DNA of 64,000 nucleotides from CAWEHU01 sp963808965 (GTDB lineage: Bacteria > Pseudomonadota > Alphaproteobacteria > Acetobacterales > Acetobacteraceae). The notes below the pieces were generated by a model. It was not told where the DNA came from. It saw only the letters and a program-made list of their open reading frames with translations, and made no database searches. Position numbers and translations under genes: made by a program. The stretch covers positions 257,632 to 321,631 of the forward strand of contig CAWEHU010000029.1 of the NCBI GenBank assembly GCA_963808965.1, given 5' to 3'. Shown piece by piece: positions 43,560 to 51,302 of the stretch (position 1 is the stretch's first letter; the number at the start of each line of letters is the position of its first letter).

Positions 43560-44543
43560 ATGCTGGTATTCCTCATAGCCGTGGCGCTGCTGTTCGATTT
43601 CCTCAATGGCCTGCACGATTCGGCGAATTCCATCGCCACGATCGTATCGACGCGCGTGCTTCGGCCGCTGACAGCCGTGTTCTGGGCCGCCTTCTTCAAT
43701 TTCATCGCCTTCCTGGTGTTTGGTTTGCACGTTGCGAACACGATGGGAAGCGGCGTGATAAAGGCGGACTTCATCGACGAGCTGGTTGTGTTCGGCGCCC
43801 TGACCGGCGCAATCGTCTGGAACGTCCTCACCTGGATGCTCGGCATTCCCTCGAGCAGCAGTCACGCTCTCGTCGGCGGTTTGGTCGGAGCGGGGATCGC
43901 CAAGGCCGGGACCGGTGCTGTCGTCTGGAGCGGCGTGGCGACGATCGGTTCGGCGATCGTGCTCTCGCCGACGATCGGACTCGTGCTGGCGATGCTTCTC
44001 GTGCTGGCGACCTCGTGGCTCGCCTTCCGCTCGACGCCGTTCGCGGTCGATTCCAAATTTCGCGTCTTGCAGATCGCCTCGTCGTCCCTGCTCAGCCTCG
44101 GCCATGGCGGCAACGACGCGCAGAAGACGATGGGCATCATCACCGTCCTACTCTACTCCCGAGGGATTCTCTCGGGCGAGTTTCACGTCCCGTTCTGGGT
44201 GGTTCTCGCCTGCCAGGGAGCGATGGCGGGCGGCACGCTGTGCGGCGGCTGGCGAATCGTGCGCACCGTGGGCTCCCGCATCACCCACCTGACGCCCATG
44301 CAGGGATTTTGCGCCGAGACGGGGGGTGCCGTGGCGCTGTTCGGTGCGACATGGCTTGGCGTCCCCGTATCCACGACCCACACCATCACCGGCTCCATCG
44401 TCGGCGTCGGCTCGGCCCGCCGGGTTTCGGCGGTGCGCTGGGGTGTTGCGCGCCGTATCGTCGTGGCCTGGGTCGTCACCCTGCCCGCGGCCGGCATCGT
44501 CGGCGCTGCGAGTTATTGGGTGGCCCGGCTGATATCCGGTTGA
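43560..44543 (+). CDS. pit: Low-affinity inorganic phosphate transporter Pit
   Basis: 327 aa with about 10 membrane helices. Both inverted signature repeats are present: DFLNGLHDSANSIATIVSTR in the N-terminal half and SLGHGGNDAQKTMGIITVLL in the second. The GIPSSSSHALVGGLVGAG and VPVSTTHTITGSIVGVG motifs complete the family pattern. It imports metal-phosphate by H+ symport. Pairing with DUF47 is standard. Confidence 0.94.
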   Translation: MLVFLIAVALLFDFLNGLHDSANSIATIVSTRVLRPLTAVFWAAFFNFIAFLVFGLHVANTMGSGVIKADFIDELVVFGALTGAIVWNVLTWMLGIPSSSSHALVGGLVGAGIAKAGTGAVVWSGVATIGSAIVLSPTIGLVLAMLLVLATSWLAFRSTPFAVDSKFRVLQIASSSLLSLGHGGNDAQKTMGIITVLLYSRGILSGEFHVPFWVVLACQGAMAGGTLCGGWRIVRTVGSRITHLTPMQGFCAETGGAVALFGATWLGVPVSTTHTITGSIVGVGSARRVSAVRWGVARRIVVAWVVTLPAAGIVGAASYWVARLISG

Positions 44544-44736
44544 CGCCGGGGGCGGTACGTTTCGTTCTGCGAACGTTTTAGCCGTGCGTCCGCCACCCCC
44601 GGCTCAGGCCGGCGCCGGGACAGGCTGATCGGTGCGCGTGGTGGCGTCCAGGGCGTCGGACAGATATAAGAACATAGCAAGAACAAGAAAGTCAATAGAA
44701 TTGTGCCGACGCCCGGTTGCGGGTGTGCTTGTCCGG

Positions 44737-45777
44737 TCAGGACAGCCTGATGATGCCCCCTTCGGCCGCCGCCTTCTTAACGGCCAGCGTCGTCTCGAGC
44801 GTCCGCGTACCGCCCCGGCCGTCCAGCACCGGCATCGCCTCGCCCCGGATCACTTCGCAGAAATGGCGCATTTGCATGGTGAGCGGATCTTGCTCCGGCA
44901 CGATGCTCCGCTCGGTGTTCATCGGCGTCCACCAGCCGTCACCCTGATGACGCCAGAAATCGAGGCGGGGTATCGTGACCGAGCCTTCCATCCCGGAGAC
45001 CAGGTAGCAGAACTGGTCCGTGTACGGGTACGCCTTGTTCTCGCCTGAGGTCAGTTCCCAGCTCCAGGGTGCGTTCGCCGCATCCGAGATCGTCAATGTG
45101 CCGAGCGCGCCGCTGGCGAAGTGCAGGATCATCGCGGCGGTATCCTCGACCGCGAAGCCGCGTGCCGCATTCGATTCCGCCGCCTGGATGGCGATGATGT
45201 CGCCGCAGATGTTGCGCAGGTCGTCGATGACGTGGATGAGATTGATGAGCACCACGCCGCCGCCGGGCTCGCGACGCCAGCCGCTCTTGCCCTCGAAATA
45301 GTCCTTCGGCTTGCGAAAAAGGCAGAGGCCGTTGACCGCGGTGATCTTACCGAGGCGGCCGGAGCCGACGATCTCCTTCGCGCGCTGGATCAGCGGACTG
45401 TGACGGCGATGGTGCCCGACCAGGATCGGCACATTGGCCGCCTCGGCGGCGTTGACGAGCTCCATCGCGCTTTCGACGTCGCCGGAAACCGGCTTTTCCA
45501 GCAGCATCGGCACACCCGCCCTGACGGCGCTCAAACCGTTGGCGACGTGGAGTTGGTTCGGCGTCGCGATCACCACTCCATCCGGCTTTTCCGACCGGAG
45601 GGCTTCGTCGAGGTCCGCGTAGATCGGGACCCTTAGCTTCGCCGCCTGCTCCTTCGCGTTCGGAGATGGGTCGATGATGGCGGCCAACTCGGCCTGCGGC
45701 TCCTCAAGAACGCGCTTGATATGGGCCTGTCCGATCATGCCCGCGCCGGCGATGGCGATGCGGACGGGTTGGGCCAT
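44737..45777 (-). CDS. Gfo/Idh/MocA-family NAD(P)-dependent oxidoreductase
   Basis: 346 aa. The N-terminal Rossmann fold has IAIAGAGMIGQAHIK, the catalytic/structural motif is LEKPVSGD (EKP about residue 97), and the C-terminal domain includes GGGVVLINLIHVIDDLRN and the RRH/HHRRHS segment. The family oxidises sugars, inositols or their derivatives. The nearest sugar genes are mobA-separated otn genes 3 kb away, so no substrate is indicated. The stop is followed by a region of about 190 bases with no feature seen. Confidence 0.85.
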   Translation of the reverse strand: MAQPVRIAIAGAGMIGQAHIKRVLEEPQAELAAIIDPSPNAKEQAAKLRVPIYADLDEALRSEKPDGVVIATPNQLHVANGLSAVRAGVPMLLEKPVSGDVESAMELVNAAEAANVPILVGHHRRHSPLIQRAKEIVGSGRLGKITAVNGLCLFRKPKDYFEGKSGWRREPGGGVVLINLIHVIDDLRNICGDIIAIQAAESNAARGFAVEDTAAMILHFASGALGTLTISDAANAPWSWELTSGENKAYPYTDQFCYLVSGMEGSVTIPRLDFWRHQGDGWWTPMNTERSIVPEQDPLTMQMRHFCEVIRGEAMPVLDGRGGTRTLETTLAVKKAAAEGGIIRLS

Positions 45778-45818
45778 ATGTTCCTCTCCCTCGTGTGATT
45801 ATCGATTCACTTGGTGCC

Positions 45819-46463
45819 TCAGCCGGATTGCTCGGTCGCCAGACGATCCGCTTCAGCCAGATCCTCCGGTGTGTTCACGTTGAAAAACGGATCCACTCGG
45901 CCGATCGGCCACTCGACGATCGCCCGCGGATAGCGAACGGTGAACCGGCCCATTTGGCGGACGCCCTCTTGTGTGAGCGCCCGCCGCAGTTCCGTCCGCA
46001 AGGCCACGGGCCAAAGACCTACGACGTGATGCGTCCGCCCCCCCGACGCGGCGCTTGCGAGTATGGCTCCAGCCTCGCGCCTGCCCGCGTGCAGGCGCGG
46101 CACCAAATCCGGAGGGATGAACGGCGCATCACCCGGAACAGTCACGACCCACTCGGCCGCTCCGCGCGCGGCGGTCCACTCGAGGGCCGTCAACACCCCC
46201 GCCAGCGGCCCGACATAGCCTTCTACGCCGTCGCCGACGACCGGCAAGCCGTACGCGGCGAAACGCTCCGGATCGGCGTTCGCGTTCAGGAGCAACGCCG
46301 AGACTTGCGGGTGTAACCGGTCCAGGAGGCGGGCGAGCACGGTCCGACCCCCGACCAGACGGGCGGCCTTGTCGCCGCCGCCCATGCGGCGGGCCAGGCC
46401 GCCTGCGAGAATCGCGCCAACCGTCGGTGGGATGTCCGGCCTTGACGATTTCTGGTCCATCAC
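45819..46463 (-). CDS. mobA: Molybdenum cofactor guanylyltransferase MobA
   Basis: 214 aa. The nucleotidyltransferase loop is AILAGGLARRMGGGDKAA, followed by VVGDGVEGYVGPLAGVLTAL, the metal-binding VVTVPGDAPFIP, and FFNVNTPEDL. It transfers GMP to molybdopterin and completes the set with mobB and moeA seven kilobases away. It supports the view that the formate dehydrogenase uses bis-MGD. Confidence 0.93.
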   Translation of the reverse strand: MMDQKSSRPDIPPTVGAILAGGLARRMGGGDKAARLVGGRTVLARLLDRLHPQVSALLLNANADPERFAAYGLPVVGDGVEGYVGPLAGVLTALEWTAARGAAEWVVTVPGDAPFIPPDLVPRLHAGRREAGAILASAASGGRTHHVVGLWPVALRTELRRALTQEGVRQMGRFTVRYPRAIVEWPIGRVDPFFNVNTPEDLAEADRLATEQSG

Positions 46464-46568
46464 CGCCTCCTTCGGGAACGGGATGTGAGATTAGGCGCCC
46501 TCGGCCCGCTAGGGTGAAATGCGGCCTCGGGCAACCGCCGACGGGGTCAATCGTTCTGAGGTCGTCCT

Positions 46569-47345
46569 ATGCCGTTCGCGCCGTACGCCGGTCACTCGAA
46601 CGATCCCGCCGCCCAAGCTCGGCGAGCCACCGTAATACTCGCGCTCCCGGTGCTTGCAGGCGCAACCAGCCCTTGGGTGGTCTGGGCGATGGCGGGCCGC
46701 ATCGGGGCCACTGGACTCACAATCGCATCGCTTCTGATGCTGGGCGCCTATATCGCGTCCGTTTGGTGGCTCGGCGATCGCGAGGCGGAGCTCCGCAAAC
46801 GGCTCGGTCGGCGATATACCCCACCGTCGGCCGATCTCGCTTTCGCCGTCCATATGGGTTTGGCGGCCTCGATACTCGCACCCGGCCTGTCCACGCTGTT
46901 GCTTGTGAACCTGATTGGATTGCCGCGCGCCGCCGGGCTGGTCGATGAATACGACCCGCAGGCGCTCGGCGTCACCGGCGCAACGATCGATCTCTCTCAG
47001 GCCATACCCGGCCGCGCCGCGCTCGATGTCATCCCTGGCGGGATCGCGCGAATCGTGGTGCCCCGCTTCGGCAATCCGACCGCGTTCGCCCTATCGTGGC
47101 AGGCAACCGAACACGCATTCTGCATCGCTCCCGATCACTGCCTCATGGTGAACCGCCGATCCGGGCGCGTTTCGGTTCAGGAGGAAGAGGTCGGCCGCGT
47201 GACGTCGATCGGCGCCGGCGCGAATACGGCCGGCGCCGAGTTCTCAGGACCACCGTGGGAAATCCTCAATTTGTTCCGCTGCTGCCGTGAGGATCTCTTG
47301 GGATCACCTCAGAAACGTCCGGCGAGCAACCCGAACGGAGCCTAA
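46569..47345 (+). CDS. Conserved-looking membrane protein of unknown function
   Basis: 258 aa. Three membrane helices in the first half (about 22-40, 48-68 and 95-118: VILALPVLAGATSPWVVW, ATGLTIASLLMLGAYIASVW, MGLAASILAPGLSTLLLV) precede a soluble C-terminal part with Cys pairs (FCIAPDHC and FRCC). The C-terminal domain may be beta-rich. No family recognised. The 3' end overlaps the convergent small basic protein gene by four bases. Confidence 0.6.
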   Translation: MPFAPYAGHSNDPAAQARRATVILALPVLAGATSPWVVWAMAGRIGATGLTIASLLMLGAYIASVWWLGDREAELRKRLGRRYTPPSADLAFAVHMGLAASILAPGLSTLLLVNLIGLPRAAGLVDEYDPQALGVTGATIDLSQAIPGRAALDVIPGGIARIVVPRFGNPTAFALSWQATEHAFCIAPDHCLMVNRRSGRVSVQEEEVGRVTSIGAGANTAGAEFSGPPWEILNLFRCCREDLLGSPQKRPASNPNGA

Positions 47346-47623
47346 TCCTCGTAGCCAGAGGCTTCCTCGGCGCCGCGCTCCGGCTTACGTGACCGGGAAG
47401 CGGTCCTGCGCGTCGGCTTTGCCTGCCGGGCCGATCTCGATCCGGTCCGCTCTTTCTGCGCACGCGCCTTTTCGCGCACAGCCTTGAGGTCTTCGCGGAT
47501 CTTGGTCAAGGCGGCCCGCGCGGCCTGGGTTCGGTTGCCCTCGGGGACCGAGCCAAGCGCGTCGTGAAAAGCCTTGACGATCTGGCGTGTGCCCCTTGGC
47601 GCTCTTGTCGGTGCTTGAGCCAT
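47342..47623 (-). CDS. Small basic helical protein
   Basis: 93 aa, very rich in Arg/Lys/Ala. Residues about 10-60 form predicted helices (IVKAFHDALGSVPEGNRTQA, ALTKIREDLKAVREKARAQK), and the C-terminus is a disordered RSARQAKPTRRTASRSRKP segment with an acidic end. Composition suggests nucleic-acid binding, but no domain is recognised. Open frame and codon use are normal; expression is uncertain. Confidence 0.45.
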   Translation of the reverse strand: MAQAPTRAPRGTRQIVKAFHDALGSVPEGNRTQAARAALTKIREDLKAVREKARAQKERTGSRSARQAKPTRRTASRSRKPERGAEEASGYED

Positions 47624-48236
47624 CAGGTCCGTTCTCCTCCCGGTCGAAATCCGTTTTGATCAGTCAGCGAACTCTTCGGCGTGGCCGGGCAGACGCTCCA
47701 CGGAACACATCAGGCCGGAGATGAGCTTGCACCCGCCGAACGCCAGACTTACCGCGTTTCGTTCGAGACTGCCACAAGCGAGCGACGCGAACGAACGAAT
47801 CGTTCTCTTTTCCCGAGGTCAGCCGAAGAACGAGCGGGCGCTTCCGAAAACCTGATGCGCGTAAACGAGCGCGAGAAGCAGACCGTTCGGCCCGGAGAAT
47901 ACTTTCCGGGCTTCCACCGAAGCCTGCCTTTCGGGCGGTGCTTCGACTACCCATCCGGAACCCGCCTCAGCATAAACTTTGGCCGGCTCTCGCCAGAGAG
48001 ACGGTACGCTATCGAACGAAAGAGTCAACAGTTGATCCCGGAAGGAGAGCGTCTGACTGGGCCATGCTGCGGTGCAGCGTAGCAGGCGTTTTGGCCACAT
48101 TCAAACCTTTTTTACGGGACGATGAACACGAACACGCCAACCCGGCGTTGACCGATGCGCGGGCCGCTGGTTTCAGTCGGTCCACTGTCGTAAATACGCG
48201 GTGAGTGAACGACTTCTTCCGCGGATGGAGAATCGC
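47624..48236. other. 600-bp stretch without a convincing gene; holds PhaR-like dyad copy 2
   Basis: Short open frames here lack ribosome sites and family features. GCTGC-GGT-GCAGC at 48066-48078 repeats the dyad at 33600-33612, sharing TGCTGCGGTGCAGC-(A/G)-TAGC, and lies about 160 bases before the next gene. The flanks are locally lower in GC than coding DNA, with a run of T at 48106-48111. Confidence 0.45.
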
Positions 48237-48515
48237 ATGATGACCGGAGGCGATTACGTGGAGACCAGGGCCATCGGCTGTCTGCCCACCGCCAATATTG
48301 AAATCGTGCATCGCCGCGCCCGGGACGGCCAGGAGGAGCAGATGTCGATTACGCTCCGAGCGATCCCCTCGTTTGAGGCGTTCGGCAGGTTCGTCGAGAA
48401 TGCGAACCCCTTTTTCTTCTGGACGCAGATGATGCAGGCGGCCTGGGCGCCGTGGGTCAGTGGTCTGATGGGCTCGGCTTTACCTGACCACCACGCGCGC
48501 AAGCACTGGCTCTGA
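48237..48515 (+). CDS. 92-aa protein of unknown function, candidate PHB-associated
   Basis: Starts at the ATG at 48237, six bases after GGAG. The chain has a polar N-terminal half (ETRAIGCLPTANIEIVHRRA) and an aromatic amphipathic segment, FGRFVENANPFFFWTQMMQ and AAWAPWVSGLMGSAL, near residues 50-80. That segment resembles the interfacial helices of phasins and of PHB synthase N-termini. The PhaR-like dyad upstream strengthens the idea of PHB control, but no family is recognised. The stop abuts the convergent otnI stop. Confidence 0.55.
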   Translation: MMTGGDYVETRAIGCLPTANIEIVHRRARDGQEEQMSITLRAIPSFEAFGRFVENANPFFFWTQMMQAAWAPWVSGLMGSALPDHHARKHWL

Positions 48516-49304
48516 TCACGACTTTCCGCGCCGGTATACATTTAGCCAAGCCAGTCCATCTTCGGTGCGGCCTCTGGGACGGTACTCGCACCCGACCCAC
48601 CCATCGTATCCAAGCTCGTCGAGCACAGTCATCAGATAGGCGTTATTCAGCTCGCCTTCATCCGGCTCGTGCCGGTCCGGCACGCCGGCGATTTGCACAT
48701 GGCCGACATCGGCGAAGTAACGGCGAAGCTTCATAGCAACATCGCCCTCGACGATCTGGACATGGTAGAAATCCATCTGAATCTTGACGTTGCTCTCGCC
48801 CACCTCCTCGCGGATCGCGTGCGCCTCAGCCTGGGTGTTGATGAAATAGCCGGGGATGTCGCGGGTATTGATCGGCTCGAGGACGAGCGTGAGACCCTCG
48901 CCCGCTAGCCGCCGGGCGGCGTGTCGAATGTTTTCCACGTAAACCGCCCGATGCCGTTCGCGGTCGGCATTCCGCGGCAGCAGCCCGGCCATCAGATGCA
49001 GCCGCGGCGTTCCGAGCGCCCGCGCGTACGTCAACGCGGTCTCGACACTGGCGCGGAACTCCGTCTCCCGGCCGGGCAACGAGGCCATGCCCCGCTCCCC
49101 TTGGGCCCAATCGCCGGGCGGCATATTGAAGAGCACGTTCTTGAGCTGGTGCTCCTTGAGCCAGCGCGCCACATCCTCCGGCGCATGATCGTACGGGAAC
49201 AGGAATTCCACCGCGTCGAACCCGGCTCTGGCCGCCGCAGCGAAGCGGTCCGGAAACGGAACCTCGGTGAACATCATGCTTACATTGGCGGCGAATTGCG
49301 GCAT
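48516..49304 (-). CDS. otnI: 2-oxo-tetronate isomerase OtnI (hydroxypyruvate isomerase family)
   Basis: 262 aa TIM-barrel isomerase. Typical blocks are MFTEVPFPDRFAAAARAGF, VLEPINTRDIPGYFINT (metal Glu), IQMDFYHVQIVEGD, VQIAGVPDRHEPDEGE and VGCEYRPRG. The family includes Hyi and OtnI; OtnI isomerises 2-oxo- to 3-oxo-tetronate. Co-location with otnK and otnC supports OtnI. A GGAG precedes the ATG at 49304. Confidence 0.88.
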   Translation of the reverse strand: MPQFAANVSMMFTEVPFPDRFAAAARAGFDAVEFLFPYDHAPEDVARWLKEHQLKNVLFNMPPGDWAQGERGMASLPGRETEFRASVETALTYARALGTPRLHLMAGLLPRNADRERHRAVYVENIRHAARRLAGEGLTLVLEPINTRDIPGYFINTQAEAHAIREEVGESNVKIQMDFYHVQIVEGDVAMKLRRYFADVGHVQIAGVPDRHEPDEGELNNAYLMTVLDELGYDGWVGCEYRPRGRTEDGLAWLNVYRRGKS

Positions 49305-49340
49305 CGGGATCTCCTTAGTTCAGAGCGCGACGGCTGCGGT

Positions 49341-50022
49341 TTAACCCCCCGCGGGTCCGAAAACGGAATGCAGCTCTTCGATCTGTTGCTCGTCGAGCGG
49401 GCGCGTCGGCGTATTGCGCAACAAAAGAAACAGCTTGGCCGTCTCTTCCAACTCCTCGATCGCATACGCCGCCGCTTCCAGCGTCTTACCGGACACAACC
49501 GGCCCGTGATTGGCGAGAAGCACCGCGCTGTGCTTGCCCGCATAGCCCCGGATCGCGCTCGCCAGAACTCGGATCACCAGGACGAAAATACGGGATCAAG
49601 GGAAGTTTCCCGATCTTCATGACGTAGTACGCGGTGAGCGGGGGAATGCAGTTCTCGCGATCAAGCCCGCTCATGCACGAGACGGCCGCCGAATGGGTCG
49701 AGTGCAGATGCACGATGGCGCGGGCACCGCCCCGTTCCTCGTACATCGCGCGATGCAGGAACGCCTCCTTGGAAGGCGGATCGCCTGAGACGTGCGCCCC
49801 GCTTTCGTCGAGCTTGGAGAGGCGCGCCGGATCGAGCCGTCCAAGGGAGGCGTTGGTTGGCGTGAACAGCCAACCATCCTCGATCCGCACACTGATATTG
49901 CCGCTGCTGCCCGCGGTCAGCCCCCGCTCGAAGATGGAGCGGCCCAGCTCGCAGATTTGCGCCCGGAGCCGGCTCTCCTCCGGCCGGGTCTGCAACGCGG
50001 CGCTCACGTCAGGCGCTCCCAT
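49341..50022 (-). pseudogene. otnC: 3-oxo-tetronate 4-phosphate decarboxylase OtnC, one frameshift
   Basis: Class II aldolase fold in two frames. The first has LTAGSSGNISVRIEDG, HLHSTHSAAVSCMSG (zinc His pair), and ends its conserved part at LPLIPYFRPGDP. After a shift near 49570-49580 the other frame continues RVLASAIRGYAGKHSAVLLA and NHGPVVSGKTLEAAAYAIEE to the stop at 49341. The joined length of about 226 aa is normal. The start at 50022 overlaps otnK by 19 bases. It decarboxylates 3-oxo-tetronate 4-phosphate to dihydroxyacetone phosphate. Confidence 0.85.
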
Positions 50023-51278
50023 GCTTTCAGGAAGAAGTCGGGCGTCCCGAAATTGCCCGATTTCAGTGCGAGCGCGAGCGGCTGCTGCTCTCGCTCTTGC
50101 AAGGCGGCCGTCCAAGGAACCCCCGGATCGATCTCCGGCCCGATGCGCAAGCCCTTCACGCCCAGCGCTTTCACCACCGCTCCCGACGTCTCGCCGCCCG
50201 CAACGATCAGCCGTCCGACCCCGAGCTCCACCAGCCCCCGGGCGATGGCGGCTAACGCATTCTCGACCAGAGCACCCGCCGCTTCCGTGCCAAGCTCCGC
50301 CTGGGCTGCCTTTACTTCCTCGGGCGGAGCCGTCGCGTAGATCAGGACCGGTCCCTCAGCGATATGCCGCCGCGCCCAATCGAGCGCCTGGCCCGCAACG
50401 TCGGTGCCCCGCGCAAGCTCGGCGGGCGCGATGTTGAAGGACGGATGACGCTCGCGCATCGCCGCGACCTGCCCCTGTGTCGCGATCGAACAGCTGCCCG
50501 CTATCACCGCGCGGAGACCGCCGGTGGCCGGCAGCGAATCGGCTGCGACGTCGCCGCCGAGCAATCCGTGGCGGCGAAAATTCTGCGGGAGGCCCACCGC
50601 CAATCCCGACCCCGCGGTGACGAGCGGCAGATCGGCGCAGGCCGCTCCTAGCTCGACGAGGTCGTCATCCGTCACGGCATCGACGACCGCGAAACCGCAA
50701 CCACCGGCACGCAGCGCGGCGAACCGATCCGCGATCGCCTGCGCACCCTGAGACACCGCCACATAATCCACGAGCCCGACCGGCCGCTTCGTCTGGGATT
50801 GCAACACACGCACAAGATTGGCGTCGGTCATGGGGGTCAGTGGATGATCGCGCATGCCGCTCTCGTTCAGAGGCACGTCTCCCACAAAGAGGTAGCCCTT
50901 GTAGATGGTGCGCTGGTTTGCCGGAAACGCCGGGCAGGCGATCGTGAAGTCAACGCCGAGCGCGTCCATAAGGGCCTCCGCGACCGGGCCGATATTGCCG
51001 CGCGGAGTCGAGTCGAAGGTGGAGCAATATTTGAAATAGAACTGCCGGCAGCCCTCCCCTTGCAGATAGCGCAGCGCCGCGAGGGATTCCGCGACGGCTT
51101 CGCCGACCGGATTGGTTCGCGATTTGAGCGCGATCACCACGGCGTCGATATCGGTGGGCAACGGTCCGCTCGGCACGCCGATCATCTGGACGGTGCGCAT
51201 GCCGTGCTTCACCAGCATTCCGGCGAGATCGGTGCCCCCGGTGAAGTCGTCCGCAATGCACCCCAACAGTACCGCCAT
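50004..51278 (-). CDS. otnK: 3-oxo-tetronate kinase OtnK (DUF1537)
   Basis: 424 aa. The N-terminal sugar-binding domain begins LLGCIADDFTGGTDLAGML and includes KYCSTFDSTPRGNIGP. The C-terminal nucleotide-binding domain has IVAGGETSGAVVKAL and GPEIDPGVPW. I use the ATG at 51278 because it follows AAGGAGGCACC. OtnK phosphorylates 3-oxo-tetronate for OtnC. The operon order is otnK-otnC-otnI; the entry dehydrogenase is not in the window. Confidence 0.93.
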   Translation of the reverse strand: MAVLLGCIADDFTGGTDLAGMLVKHGMRTVQMIGVPSGPLPTDIDAVVIALKSRTNPVGEAVAESLAALRYLQGEGCRQFYFKYCSTFDSTPRGNIGPVAEALMDALGVDFTIACPAFPANQRTIYKGYLFVGDVPLNESGMRDHPLTPMTDANLVRVLQSQTKRPVGLVDYVAVSQGAQAIADRFAALRAGGCGFAVVDAVTDDDLVELGAACADLPLVTAGSGLAVGLPQNFRRHGLLGGDVAADSLPATGGLRAVIAGSCSIATQGQVAAMRERHPSFNIAPAELARGTDVAGQALDWARRHIAEGPVLIYATAPPEEVKAAQAELGTEAAGALVENALAAIARGLVELGVGRLIVAGGETSGAVVKALGVKGLRIGPEIDPGVPWTAALQEREQQPLALALKSGNFGTPDFFLKAWERLT

Positions 51279-51302
51279 CGGTGCCTCCTTCGCCTTCAAT
51301 TC

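Noticed and set aside
44645..44705. AGAACATAGCAAGAACAAGA as a CRISPR or direct-repeat array
   Set aside because: Only a short imperfect purine-rich repetition; no regular spacers.
47681..48082. 133-codon plus-strand frame and a 96-codon minus-strand frame in the 47.6-48.2 kb gap
   Set aside because: No ribosome site, no hydrophobic or domain pattern, and the PhaR-like dyad lies inside; better treated as intergenic.
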